From Zea mays (lineage: Eukaryota > Streptophyta > Magnoliopsida > Poales > Poaceae), in assembly GCF_902167145.1 (NCBI RefSeq), contig NC_050096.1, forward strand, positions 264,576,622-264,640,621: a stretch of DNA of 64,000 nt, written 5' to 3'. How positions within the stretch are numbered: the first letter of the stretch is position 1; each line of letters begins with the position of its first letter. A model generated the notes under the pieces. It was not told the origin of the DNA, did not search any database, and saw only the letters and a list, made by a program, of their open reading frames with translations. Position numbers and translations under genes: made by a program. Below are positions 11,235 through 23,109 of this stretch, one piece after another.

Positions 11235-13874
11235 CCCTCGCCCGCGTCCCCACTCGAGGGGCGAGGACAAGCCGCCAAGGCCGAAGAGCCGGAGGTCCGA
11301 CCGCAGGTGGCGCTGACGATCTCGTCGGCAGAGAAACCTTCTCTGGCTGCCACCACCTCAGCACCGACGACGACAGCCACCTGCCCACCAACACCGCACC
11401 AGCGAACACCGGCCGCCCCAAAGCGCACCGGTAGGTCCTCACTCCCGTCCTCACCGCAAGAACGAGAACGGGACCGTCTCAGAACACGAGTACCGCCCTC
11501 ACGGCGTACGACATGTTGTGAGACCCTCCGGTACGGCCGACCACAGTCGCCCGGACAAAGGACGGAATGCCGCACCCTGGCCAGGCAGCAGCAGTTCGCC
11601 TTCCCCCGCATGGCTGGAGGACACCTCCTCCACAGAGCTGGAGGATGGTTTCCACCCCCAGATGCCGGAGGAAGAAGCGGGACACCAGCCCACGCGAAGG
11701 CAGGCCCCGGTTCGCCTCACCCTCCTCCACAGCAAGGATGATGAAGATCCTTGAAGCTGAGGGCGGGGCAGAGGCCGCATCCCGGCTTGCTTCTCCCCAC
11801 CATCAAACTGGTGGTCACCATCCTGGGTGACCATCGGTGAGGGAATGCAGCCGGGCTGCCTGATGAAAATCCTTGACGTCGAGCGATGGCTGAAGGGTGC
11901 CCACCTCCGTAAGGTTGCGCTCCTCCAACAATAAGACGAAGGCAACGCGGGCGCTTCCCATCCGGGGGCTCGGAAGGTGGAAGGATGCGATGCGTGAGGG
12001 GAGGGCGAAGGCATGGCTACCACCCGGGGGTCGATCCCTTCTTAAAGGCGGCTCTCCCCACTCGCATCCTCAGGCATCACAGACTAAGTCTTCACTGATG
12101 TGCTCCAGGGTCCTCCCCCTACGACACGGGGGCTGGGTCCCACACGTCATGGAAGCTGGCCCAGGACAGAAGAAGCCAAACCGCCGCGTGCGGAGCGTGT
12201 AACCACCCCGTGGTTACAAGCACTCCTCCACCCTCGCCGAAACCAACGGTTGAAAGGGTGGACCGCCATGCAGGTGGCGTGCAACCGCACCACGGAGACA
12301 CACCCCTTCGACTTCGACGCATCCAGCATGGAGGCCCAGGCCCACACATCATGTAACCGGCGCGCCGGTTACTACGTGCGAAAAATTGCACCGCCACTTG
12401 CGCCAATGCCGCCTCCTCGACTGCGGAACCGGTGCCGCGACTCGAGGCAACCCTGCGCATGGCCCAACAGTGCCAACCGAGCACATCGGTCACGGGTCAG
12501 TCAGCCGCGGGAGGAGGCGCGACGGTCGATATGGCCAAAAGTGGGCCAGCAGTAATGGCGGCGGCAGGCGAGCGGAAGCAGCAGTCAAGTCGTCTGCAGG
12601 CTCACATCCCCTCCTCGAGCAGCAGGGGAGCCCTCTCCCACGGCGTGAAGACAACGCGCCTGTGTTTCGTCCCTCGAACGGCTCGCGCAACGGCTGCCCC
12701 GCGAACCACCCGTCCCGTCGCATTAACTTCGCGGCAGGGCAAGCGACACCTTTGGCAGGCGAAGCGGGCGAACGTTTCACCTCCGCAATAATGACCGCGT
12801 CAAAAAAGGTGCGCCACATCGTTTAAATATGTATCCTTTTCTTTTTCCCCTTTCTCTCTCTTGCTACAGGGTCCGGGAAAGGGGATATTTCGAAAGGGAT
12901 CCTTCTCCGCGAAGGAAGCGGGCCCCGAGCCCTCCTACTGATCAGGGGTTCGAAGGCTGGCCCCTCGGAAGGGTTCAACAGCCGCCCAGAGCACTCGGGC
13001 TTCAGGCTCATTACTGATCAGAGGTTCGAAGGCTGGCCCCTCGGAAGGGTTCGACAGCCACCTCAGAGCACTCGGGCTCCACACCCACTATTGATCAGGG
13101 GTTCGAAGGCTGGCCCCTCGAAGGGTTCGACAGCCGCCCCAGAGCACGCAGAGCGAGGGATGACTCTGGGTACGTCCGATACATGGCCGAGGCTCGGGCT
13201 ACGCTCCCGAGGTACCCTAGGACATTTCCGAGACTAGCAGGAGCGATTTGTAACGGAGTCCCATCAGAGGGAGGCATCGAGCCCTCGGACCCTATCGAAC
13301 GGGACCGGGTCCGGCAAATCACCTGCAAGTACTTTTGGAGCACGCCTCTGGGCCACTAGCCGACCCTTATCGAACGGGGCATGGGCGTCCACTCGGATCA
13401 CTCGTTAGCAACTCACTGGAGACACCATGTTCGGCGCCCTCCGAGGGCAACATGGCGCTTTCCCCCTCCTCCTTGCGGAAAGGCGACGAAGGGGCGTATG
13501 ATAAAAGCCGAGTCAGTCCTTGATCATCCTCTTGCTCTGTGCGGAGGCTCGGGGGCTGCTCTCGCAAACCCGGCTCCGGACAAACCGTTGACAGCGTCAA
13601 CAAACCAGCCTGAAAACTCAGAACATGACCATGCACCCGGACTACGATCAGATCGCATGAGGGAACAACCAGACCGACCAAGGCATCACGAAAGGCATTA
13701 AGACCTTGGAGGAGTCAAACCACTCCTCCGAGGCCTCGGGGGCTACACCCGGCGGGTGCGCTCGTGCGCACCCACCAGAACAAAATATAACCGAGAAAGG
13801 CCGGTCCCCTTGCAAAAAAGTGCGACAAAACCTCCAAGCGAGTACCAACACTCCCTTTGAGGCTCGGGGGCTAC
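11235..13874 (+). mobile_element. 3' non-coding part of Huck-like element, right of the solo LTR
   Basis: This resumes the Huck-like internal region after the nested solo LTR. Several open frames of about 100-170 codons occur on both strands, but they are GC-rich, overlap each other and match nothing I recognise, so none is called. The last bases before the 3' LTR (AGGCTCGGGGGCTAC, ending at 13874) are a purine-rich stretch fitting a polypurine tract. Confidence 0.6.
12939..13150 (+). repeat. Tandem repeat, three copies of about 76 bp
   Basis: Copies start at 12939, 13015 and 13092 with TGATCAGGGGTTCGAAGG and share GGCTGGCCCCTCG and GGGTTCGACAGCC. The third copy is shorter. The array lies in the 3' spacer of the Huck-like element. 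Confidence 0.85.
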
Positions 13875-15249
13875 TGTCGGGTACCATACTTAGAGGTACC
13901 CCCAACACTCCTAAACTCGGCTGGTAATCACCATCGGCGCAAACTACAGAAACTGATGGGCGCAATTCAGGTCAAGGCTTCAAGGGACGCGGTCTCGCCT
14001 TGCCCGAGCCCAGCCTCGGGCGGGAACTGTAGTCCCAGGCGAATTCACGCCTTGCCCGAGGGCCTCCTCAAGCAACGGGCGCACCCTCGACTCGTCCGAA
14101 GCCCAGCTCGGGCAGGCTTTGTAGTGAAGCAACCTTGGTCAAATCGCCTAACCAACCGACCGTATCGCAGGCGCATTCAATGCAAGGATCGCCTGGCATC
14201 TTATCCTGACATGCGCGCCTCAGTCGGCAAGGTCGAAGTGACCGCAGTCACTTTGCCCTCCCACTGACTGACCTGACAGGAAAACAGCGCCGCTCGCCCC
14301 TCTCCGACTGCTGTGCCACCCGCCAGGGTGAGGCTGACAGCAGCTGAGTCCAGCCTCAGGCGCCACAGAAAGCTCCGCCTCGCCCGACCTTAGGCCTCGG
14401 CCTCAGGAGAACTCTCCGCCTCGCCCGACCCCAGGGCTCGGCCCCCGCCTCGGCCTCGGAAGGTGGTCTCCGCCTCGCCCGACCCCAGGGCTCGGCCTCA
14501 ACCTCGACCTCAGAAGGTGGTCTCCGTCTCGCCCGACCCTAGGGCCCGCCCTCAACCTCGACCTCGACCTCGGGAGGAATCACGTCCTCGCCCGACCCCG
14601 GCCTCGGCCTCAGAAGGAATCTCCGCCTCGCCCGACCTTGGGCTCAGACCGACCACGCCGCAGGGGGTACATCATTATCCTACCCCTAGCTAGCTCAGGC
14701 TACGGGGGAACAAGACCGGCGTCCCATCCAGGCTCGCCCCGGTAACAAGTAATGATGGCTCCCCGCGTGCGTCCATGACGACGGTGGCTCTCAGTCCCTT
14801 ACGGAAGCAAGGAGACGTCAGCAAGGTCCCGACAGCCCCGACAGCTGTGCTTCTACAGCTCAAACGCTCCTCTGACGGCCACGACACCATGAACACAGGG
14901 CTCTAGCACCTCTGCGACAGCCACGTTGGCATGTACATAGGGCTCCGGCTCCTCTCTTCCGGACACGTTAGCATATTGCTACACCCCAATTGTACACCTG
15001 GACCCTCTCCTTGCATCTATAAAAGGAAGGGACAGGGACCTCATTCGGGAGGGTGGTCGCGCAGGACTCTCTCTCTCCCTCGTGAACGCTTGTAACCCCT
15101 ACTGCAAGCGCACCCACTCTGGTGCAGGATAACACGGAGCCACGGTTTTTCCCCTTTGTGTTCCGTCTCGCGCCAACCCATCTGGGCTAGGGCACGCAGC
15201 GACAATTTACTCGTCGGTCTAGGGACCCCCCGGGGTCGAAACGCCGACA
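13875..15249 (+). mobile_element. 3' LTR of Huck-like gypsy element
   Basis: The LTR is 1375 bp, starts TGTCGG at 13875 and ends CCGACA at 15249, a matching inverted terminal pair. It holds a CCTCGCCCGACC-rich set of short direct repeats (about 14370-14640) and a TATA box at about 15017-15026. Its right half pairs with 1139-1860. The 5' target duplication is outside the window, so the TSD could not be tested. Confidence 0.9.
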
Positions 15250-15830
15250 AGTCCGTCGTGTAGTGCCTTGCGGGAGGTCAGCGTACTAACGCCTAGTCCG
15301 ATAAGCCATGAGTACGTCGCAGCTCGAGAGGGTGCGTGGGCTGTTAATACGCCACAGTTTAGGGGCTTGTAGGTCATGAGTGCTACGAGGTCCGAGGGGT
15401 CTATAGCTCATCAGTGGGAAGAGTAGTACTCTACGGCTTGGTGCTAGACATGGTTAATGCGGTCAGTCATTTATGACAGTTAAGTCCAGGGCCGGGCGCA
15501 GGACCCACTCGAGTGGTTCCCTTCTGACACGTCCGTCCTCCCTCATGAGGCTCCGCCACACCCGGGCCTAGGCTCGGTGCCGCAAGATTCGATCAGGGAC
15601 AGGTCCTTTCAGGGCTAGTGTGTCTACCTCTTCTAACTGACTAACGCGCCCCAACAATCAGATGCTCTTTTTATAGCGCGCCCACTGAGTGGCGGGTCTA
15701 GGGACCGGGAATCTTCGTGGCCAAGCTTCTCCCAAAATGATCTATTCAAACTTCAAATCGAGCCCGTCGATTTGAAAAGTGAAAATGATGTGTTTGTGTT
15801 AGCGACAACGGTGGCTAGATATATGGTCGA
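15250..15830. other. Unassigned GC-rich sequence flanking the gypsy element
   Basis: No gene is recognised. The composition and a minus-strand TATA-like sequence (CTATAAAAAGAG, about 15668-15679) suggest part of another LTR that served as target for the Huck-like insertion. No second copy is in the window to prove it. Confidence 0.3.
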
Positions 15831-15873
15831 GGGAAACCGAACACTCGAACCTGAATAAAGATTATTTTTTTAT

Positions 15874-16138
15874 TAAGTTGCATGTACCAATCAGTTCAAC
15901 CCAAAAGCTTAAACTAATGAGAGGAGGTGGACAATTCACTTATAATATATTCTAACACTCTCACTCATGTTGAGCCCCTCTTGGGTCTCAGACATGGAAT
16001 ATAAGAGCGAGCAACAATTATTTTATTTTAATTACGCTAATACCATATAAGTTATATGTACCAACTAATTCAATGCAAAATGATTAAGTTAATAGGAGGA
16101 TACAGACAATTCATTTATACTATATTCTAACATTTTTA
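15874..16138. repeat. Two diverged direct copies of a repeat of about 90 bp
   Basis: Copies at about 15874-15962 and 16046-16138 share the order ATGTACCAA...TTCAA...AAAATGATTAAG (or AAAAGCTTAAAC), GACAATTCA, CTTATA and ATATTCTAACA. They are clearly related but diverged. The element type is not recognised. Confidence 0.55.
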
Positions 16139-16464
16139 TATATAAAACATTATTTAAAAAAATTAATCACACATACAATCTCATTCCACTTGTAAATTAA
16201 GACACGCGTACTATATGCACAAAGATCACGTGACACTGGCAAACATCTAACAGTTCTTTTTACACGAAGTTACAAACACATCCCAGCCTGGCAGGCAAGG
16301 CATCTGGAAAGGACGCGCCAAACAAGAGGATGCTTCGCCTCCGTGGATCGCATTGGCATCCATGGTAGTCCAGACCTCCTTGCTGTAGCCTGTGGGCCCA
16401 ACTTCCCTCGCTCGGCATCATGCATGGTACACGCAAAACTAATCGTGCGCTGCCACGCGGTGTA

Positions 16465-18416
16465 TTATTGGCCTCCCCCGGTGTACACGCATGCGCCGTA
16501 GCCTGCAGGGATCGTAGGCAGAGTTAGGTTTTCTAGCAAAGCAAGCACGGAGATACTTATGCACATGTCATGTCACCATTGTCATGCGGAACTGCGAGAT
16601 CTCCGCATGGACAAAACCCAACAAATTCAGGCCTGCCTAGCTAGCGAGCAGCGACGGCTGACGTTATCAAGAAGCATACCAATGCATGGCATGTGGCCGA
16701 TTCAACAAGAAGCAACAGCAGAGCAAGAGAAATCGGAGATAGACAGGGACGACGCGGGCACACGTACTTGGGTTCTCGGAGGTGAGCGTGGCGGACGCCC
16801 GGAAGTCGCAGTTCCACGGTTGCCGCCCGGCCGCCTGGTACAGCTGGTTCATGGCGTACGCTGCGTGGGCGTGCACCGTGTTGGGCTCGAAGCACGCGCC
16901 GCCGGGCTGGATGGCGCCGCAGTCGACGCCCACCTGCGAGCACGCGTAGTCCAGGTCCGCCTGCAGCTCCGCGTCCGAAGCGCCGTCCCGCGCCACGCAC
17001 CACCCGCCCGCCTTGGGCTGCGCCGGCGCCGCAGTACCTGTACCTCCCCCGGCGTTGGAGTTGGAGGTCAGCCCGGCGTCGTACGCCATGGTCAGGTCCG
17101 TGTGGTACAGCCCGAACGAGCGCTCCGACGTCGGCCCCGGCTTGAGGTCCTCGTCGTACAGCGCGAACAGGTACGTGTCCACCGACCTCCCCGGCATCAG
17201 CGGCGTGCCGGCGCCGGACCGCAGGTGCGCCACCAGGTTGGACACGTAGGCCCTGGCGTTCTCCACCGTGGCGCCGGGCTCCCCGGCGTCGCCCCTGGTC
17301 GGCCACCCCGTCTCGGCCACCACGATGTCCACGCCCCCGTATCCGGCGCGCACCAGCGCCGACTTCACGGCGTCCAGCTGCGCGTCGAACATGTTGGCGT
17401 ACCTGACCTTGGACCCGCCGTCCACGCGCCCGGCGTTGGGCTGGAACAGGCAGAAGGCCAGCGTCTCCGGCCGCGGGTCCGACTGGTACGCGAACCACGG
17501 GTAGGGGTTGACCATGAAGGGCGCGCCGGTCTTGCTCAGGAATCCCAGGATCTGCTGCAGCTGCGGCGCGACGTCCGGGTGGAACGCGCCCGCGGACGGC
17601 GGCTCCGACTGCGCCATCACGCCCATGGTGTTCACGGTGGAGAACCGGATCCCCGCGGCGCCGTCCCCCGCGGCCGCCGCCGCGGCGCGGAGGTTCTGCA
17701 TGGCCGGGAGGAGCGCGGCGGCCAGCGCGGCGTCCCCGGACTCCAGCACCTCGTTGCCCACGGCCACGGCGGAGATGGTGGTCGCCGGGACGAAGGGCAG
17801 CACGTTGGCGGCCAGCCACCGCGACGCCGCGGCCGGGTCGGCGGCCAGCGTGGGGATCTCGCCGTTGGCCACACCCACCACCACGGAGATGCCGGACCCC
17901 GCCAGCGCGCGGATCAGCCCCGCGTCCACGCCGTACAGCCGCACCTTGGAGATGGACGTCGACTTGAGCAGCCTCGCCGTCTTGTCCGGCGACGGCAGGT
18001 TGTCCGCTACCTCGCCGTAGTTCACGCCGATGTACGGCTGCGCTCCTGCACGCGCGCAATGTACGGCTCCCGCATCACCAATCGCGTAAAGCTGGCAGCC
18101 GATGAATATAGGATAACACTCCCCCACCCCAACTCGATCAACCCCACTCAATCAACCGCCCAGAAAAGAGATGAAACCCATCCCAGTTCCAGAAGAACTT
18201 TTCGGCAGCGGGTAAAGCCTGGGGTTTCCTTCCTTCCCCATCCGCCAACTTTCCGTGCACTAGTTCTAGAGAGACTCGCTATCGAGATCGCTGCTCCGCG
18301 AAAAGGAAAAAGAATAGGAGACAAAAAAGAGATTGCTACTACTCACTTGACACGCAGACGAGACAGAGCCAGATTGGCAGCAGAGCGGCGGCGGGCTTCC
18401 TCGCCGCGGCACCCAT
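16465..18416 (-). CDS. Glucan endo-1,3-beta-glucosidase (GH17) with C-terminal X8/CBM43 domain
   Basis: My model has three exons on the minus strand: 18416-18347, 18045-16768 and 16502-16465, separated by introns of 301 and 265 bp with GTGAGT/CAG and GTACGT/CAG borders. The sum is 1386 nt, giving 461 residues. Exon 1 encodes a signal peptide with a hydrophobic core (LLPIWLCLVCVS). Exon 2 starts the mature enzyme at QPYIGVNYGEVADNLP and contains both GH17 catalytic glutamates (VAVGNEV, acid/base; VVAETGWPT, nucleophile). The X8 domain begins at GGWCVARDG and contains spaced cysteines, the last in exon 3 (SYGAC). GH17 enzymes cleave beta-1,3-glucan (callose) in the wall, and X8 binds it. No clear GPI signal follows. 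An open frame running through both introns is an artefact. Transcript evidence is lacking. Confidence 0.9.
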
Positions 18417-18935
18417 GGGACTCGTCACCTGTCAGAGGCCAGAGGATGTGGTTTGGAGAAGAAGATTGGGGCAAAAGGGACGAGCTGCAGCAGAACGAGG
18501 CCAAGTGTGAGTGGAGCCATTTAAACGTGGACGCGAGCTCGTCGACCACGGGAGGCGAGATGACGCAGGAATCGTATGCCTACGCGGCTACGCCTACGCG
18601 GGGGTGGCCTCCGCCTATGGTATGGCGCTAGCACGTAGGTCCCGACGCGGGCCAGTGCAAGGAAGGCATCCGGTGTCTGGTGTACGCGCACCAGAGTCTT
18701 AAGCAGGCAGCTGAGCTGTGCGGGACACGCGCTGTGCTGTGCGCCTGTGCATGCCCACGTGCGTGGGCCGTGGCGCGTGGACGGCGGTCGGATCGGATCG
18801 CTGGAGCCTGGACCGTGAGAGGCCGATGACGAGAGGAACGTGCGGGAGAGAGCCGTTACGCACGCCCTCGCGGCTCACATTTCTATGATCAATAAACGAC
18901 ACTTGTTCAAACACCATCCAAACTCATAAATTACA
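18417..18935. other. Upstream region of the glucanase gene
   Basis: This holds the presumed 5' UTR and proximal promoter for the minus-strand glucanase. I see no convincing TATA box at a standard distance and no other gene. Confidence 0.3.
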
Positions 18936-19072
18936 GCTTGTTCGCTGCGGCTTGCTGCGGCTGCAATCCGGCTACGGCTGCGGCTTCTACAGTATTTTTC
19001 TCTCTATGGATTGCAGCTGCAGCAGTCCAAACAGCTGCAACAGTGTCGGCTTGCAGCCAGCCGAACACGCCC
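18936..19072. mobile_element. MITE-like inverted-repeat element rich in CTGCGGCTGC
   Basis: The left end (AGCTTGTTCGCTGCGGC) and the reverse complement of the right end (GGGCGTGTTCGGCTGGC) are similar. Inner parts also pair: GGCTGCAATCC on the left, and GGATTGCAGCTGC on the right. A related, partial copy lies near 53115-53175. No clean target duplication was found. Confidence 0.45.
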
Positions 19073-19343
19073 TTAGTCTTTTAGAAGAGCTCCGCTTCAA
19101 AAATTTCAGTTTCGATCACTTTTTTCATACAAACAGTTTCAGCTTCGTAAGCTCTAACTTAAAAGAAAAAACTAGAGACCAATTTCATGAAATTTCCGAA
19201 GCTCCCTCAAAGAGTGCTTTGCAACAATGTTTTCACACTCCATCATAAAGTTGCAGAAAAATTATCCACCATGTTGTTAGATACACACATAAAACTTCAC
19301 GATCACTTCCCCACTTATGTGTTCGCAGAGTGACGTATAGACG

Positions 19344-19533
19344 CAGGGGCGGACCCAGAGCAAAATAAGAGTGAGGGCACGCTTATGAAGACAAGCATCA
19401 AAACACCAGAGTAGGGACATCTAAGTTGAACTGAGCAGGGGAATTTATAGTGAAAATCTAGTCTCTACTACTTACACTAAAGAAATAAGCGAGGGCCTGT
19501 GCCCTCACTCTACTATACCTAGGTCCGCCCCTA
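19344..19533. mobile_element. hAT-type MITE, 190 bp, 8-bp TSD
   Basis: Terminal inverted repeats CAGGGGCGGACCCAG and (reverse complement of the right end) TAGGGGCGGACCTAG are flanked by a perfect 8-bp duplication TATAGACG at 19336-19343 and 19534-19541. The CAGGG-type end and 8-bp duplication define hAT. There is no coding capacity. Confidence 0.9.
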
Positions 19534-19694
19534 TATAGACGTCATGCGATTATTATCGTTTTTTTTTGCATTTTGACCATTTTTCTTAAAAAAAATTACG
19601 TTTGGCCCACCAGATGGCATGTCTTATTTTTTGACCCTCTTCTCAACGTCACAACCTATGACACAGTGATAACCTGGCTCGACATTGTGACGAC

Positions 19695-20180
19695 TAGGGT
19701 GAAGACGAGAAGAGTCGAAGCTCAGCTCGGCTCGCCCATCCGGCGAGCTTGAAAAGGCGGCTCGGCTCGCTCCTGGCTCGCGAGGCGGCTTGGCGAGCAA
19801 ACAAGTCTAGCCATAAACGTAGATATGCTCTCTAAATTATAATATAAAATTGTAAAAATATTTTAAATAACATATTTAAATTAGTCAAATAGATATATCA
19901 CTAATATAATATAGAAAATCGATTAGTTTTGTATAATAATCTCAAATAACATAGATTAATTGTCTATTCGGTAGTAATATCATATGCTAATTAGGATTTT
20001 ATGTAACAAATTATTGTTGGATCGAACCACAATCCAGCTCGTGAGCTGGCTCGATTTTTTCATGAACCACAAAAACAGGCTCGGCTCGGGCTCGTTCTGA
20101 GCGTCGAGCCGGTCCGAGCCGAGCCGAGTTGCCGCGAGCCCAAGCCAGCTCGTCGAGCTCGAGCTTTTTTTCGAGCCCTT
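19695..20180. mobile_element. hAT-like non-autonomous element, GGCTCGGCTCG-rich
   Basis: The element runs from TAGGG to CCCTT with GCTCGGCTCG/CGAGCCGAGC-rich ends in inverted orientation. It is flanked by GTGACGAC (19687-19694) and GTAACGAC (20181-20188), an 8-bp duplication with one mismatch. The interior is AT-rich and non-coding. Confidence 0.65.
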
Positions 20181-20201
20181 GTAACGACGTCGAGGTGGGG
20201 G

Positions 20202-20982
20202 TATAGGTGTACATTTGGGCCGGGCCTGATGGGCCGGCCCGAAGCACGGAAAAAAGCACGGTCCAGGCACGGCACGACACGAAATATTTTAGTGCCGGGT
20301 CGGCACGGCCCGATATATCGGGCCGGGTTTGGGCCGAGGTCGCGGCCCATGGGCGGGCACGAGCACAACCCGTTTAAGGCAGGCACGAAATGGCCCATAT
20401 AGAGGCACGAAAAGACCCATATATTTATTAAAAAATCACACTTCATTCCACAATTTCATGTACTTGATAAAGAACACAAAGCTATAGATAATGTTAGTTA
20501 GATGTTTTTTTGTAGCTTTGAATTAGAGTATGTGATGTAATTTTATTTTTGTTATGAACATTAGATAATGAACTGAAATTACAAACTTTATATAGAGCCG
20601 ATTATACTCTTTTTCTTTCTAACAAAAATGATTTGTAAACGAGGTAGTCATTGCATAGCTCTAGTAACTTAATACAAATATTAAGTTTGCTTTTGGTCAA
20701 ATTTATTTGTCTTATCTTTTATTTGTTTTATTAATTTTTTTTATTTTCGGGCTCTAATGTGAATTTCGGGCCCTGGTGTGAATTTCGGGCTCTAATATGA
20801 ATTTTGGGCTTTTATAATTTCGGGCCGCCCGAAATGAGCCTGACACGTTTAAGCAATTACGGGCCGGACCGTGGGCCGAGGGCTAGACCCGTGGGCCGGC
20901 CGGCCCGGCCCGAAATTCAAAGAATGCGGGCCTTTTCGGGCTTGGGCCGGGCCGGGCCGGGCGGCCTGAATGTACACCTATA
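20202..20982. mobile_element. hAT-like non-autonomous element, GGGCCGGGCC-rich, perfect 8-bp TSD
   Basis: Perfect 14-bp terminal inverted repeats TATAGGTGTACATT bound a 781-bp element flanked by GGTGGGGG on both sides (20194-20201 and 20983-20990). GC-rich subterminal motifs (GGGCCGGGC) flank an AT-rich core with no coding region. An element of similar composition lies at 52429-52995. Confidence 0.85.
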
Positions 20983-22077
20983 GGTGGGGGCACCGAGTGA
21001 TACGTTGGCGGCTATCTCGGTGCCATAGGTGATAGACCATGGCGCCGAGCTTGACACCAAGAATTATTGTTAATGGCCCACATGCATCATTAGATTAATT
21101 AATTAATTACATATAGCATCGTCAAATTAGCATAGTTCGGGTTTCAAAATTTTTAATTAAACATAATTTATCCTTAATCTATTCCAGTGTTAGATTTCAA
21201 AAACACCACATCAGTTTTTACCTATAAAAAGATGTAATCTCTAATGAACTATCTCTCTCTCTATTAAAATCTTGTCATGTCATTATATTCCTTATGTGAC
21301 AGACTATTTAGTTAACATAAAACAATAGCATTTCCTCTCTTATGACTCTCTTATGATATAATAACTGTCTATTTATATAAATAGTACATTTAATACTCTC
21401 TTATGATATAGATAGTACATTTAATACTTGGTTCATTTCTTCTCACATAAAGTGTTTAGTTAATAAATAGCATAGCCCGCTTTCCATTAATCTCTTGGAA
21501 CTCCTTCATGCCATCTTATTATACTTGCTCTTGCAACATCTCTAAGACCAAATCTTAATTTATTACTAAGCTTGTAAATAACTTGTCTTAACTTCTATTC
21601 TTTCCGCAATTGGAATAATCGATCCAACTACATAGAAATATATGTGCGTGTATGAATCGAACGTAAAAAATCATTAGTTATTTTTTATAAACAAAATTGA
21701 TGTGGTATTTTTTAAAATCTGGCACTGGAATACCCTAAGTATCAAATATATTTAGTTAAAAATATTGAAACCGAAGCTATGATAAATTAGCGATGCTATA
21801 TGTAATTAATTTAGTAATGTAATCCTAGGTGTGAGTTGTTCAAATCAATTTTTGGCGTCGAGCTCGGCGCCATGATCTGTGGCGTTGAGATAGGAGCCAC
21901 GTAGGCGTCAACCTATCACTCAGTGCCCTACCATGACGTTCTAAGTCACGGTGCCGAATCGTGTTACCTCGGTGGCGTTGACGACATGGGTTGTGGCAGA
22001 AAGAAAGGTCTAAAATGAGATTACGTCTGGATTTTTTTAAAGGATTAAAATGCGAAAAATTCGGTAACTAATGCAAT

Positions 22078-22752
<675 letters not shown>

Positions 22753-22892
22753 CACTGCTGAGATCGGCGCTAGACGGCCATACTACGTACCCTGGGTCAT
22801 TTTTACGGATGTGGCAAGAACCAATAACTCCTCTACATGCAGGGCTAAACATAGAAAGTTTTATCTATGGACAATAGAATATTATTCTATTA

Positions 22893-22921
22893 CTAGGTAT
22901 GTACCCGTGCGTTGCAACGGT
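22893..22921 (-). other. Helitron 1 3' terminus (hairpin and CTAG)
   Basis: The minus strand reads CCGTTGCAACGCACGGGTA, a short CCGT/ACGG stem with loop, then about 8 nt and CTAG. The same signature on the plus strand at 47200-47228 ends Helitron 2. Confidence 0.85.
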
Positions 22922-23109
22922 ACACAGAGTAATTTAGTCGAGCCTAATGACACCGTACAATTCCATCGGTGCTGCAGTGGCATTCTGTGCAGCGGGCACA
23001 AACATGAAGAGTGAGATAGACCTGAATGCGTCTTATGATCATAGAACTTCGAACCACATACAATAAAGTGTGAAAAAATATAGAATAAAATGAAACAAAA
23101 AACGAGGTA

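Larger units (their letters stand above)
19558..22062. mobile_element. Mutator-like inverted-repeat element with nested insertions
   Basis: Long, diverged inverted termini pair the left arm with the right arm. The outer part GCATTTTGACC...TTACG near 19570 pairs with the reverse complement of 21990-22050 (GCATTTTAATCC...GTAATC). The inner part CACCGAGTGATACGTTGG...GGCGCCGAGCTTGAC (20991-21053) pairs with the reverse complement of about 21850-21935. The left arm is interrupted by two hAT-like insertions (19695-20180 and 20202-20982). No 9-bp duplication was confirmed and no transposase is present, so the Mutator assignment rests on the long terminal repeats only. Confidence 0.45.

Noticed and set aside
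11307..12826. Overlapping 100-170-codon open frames in the Huck-like 3' spacer
   Set aside because: GC-rich non-coding element DNA with open frames on both strands and no recognised domain.
16559..18631. A 690-codon plus-strand open frame across the glucanase locus
   Set aside because: It is the antisense shadow of the GC-rich glucanase gene: low-complexity Arg/Val/Gly-rich translation, while the minus strand shows GH17 and X8 motifs and good splice sites.
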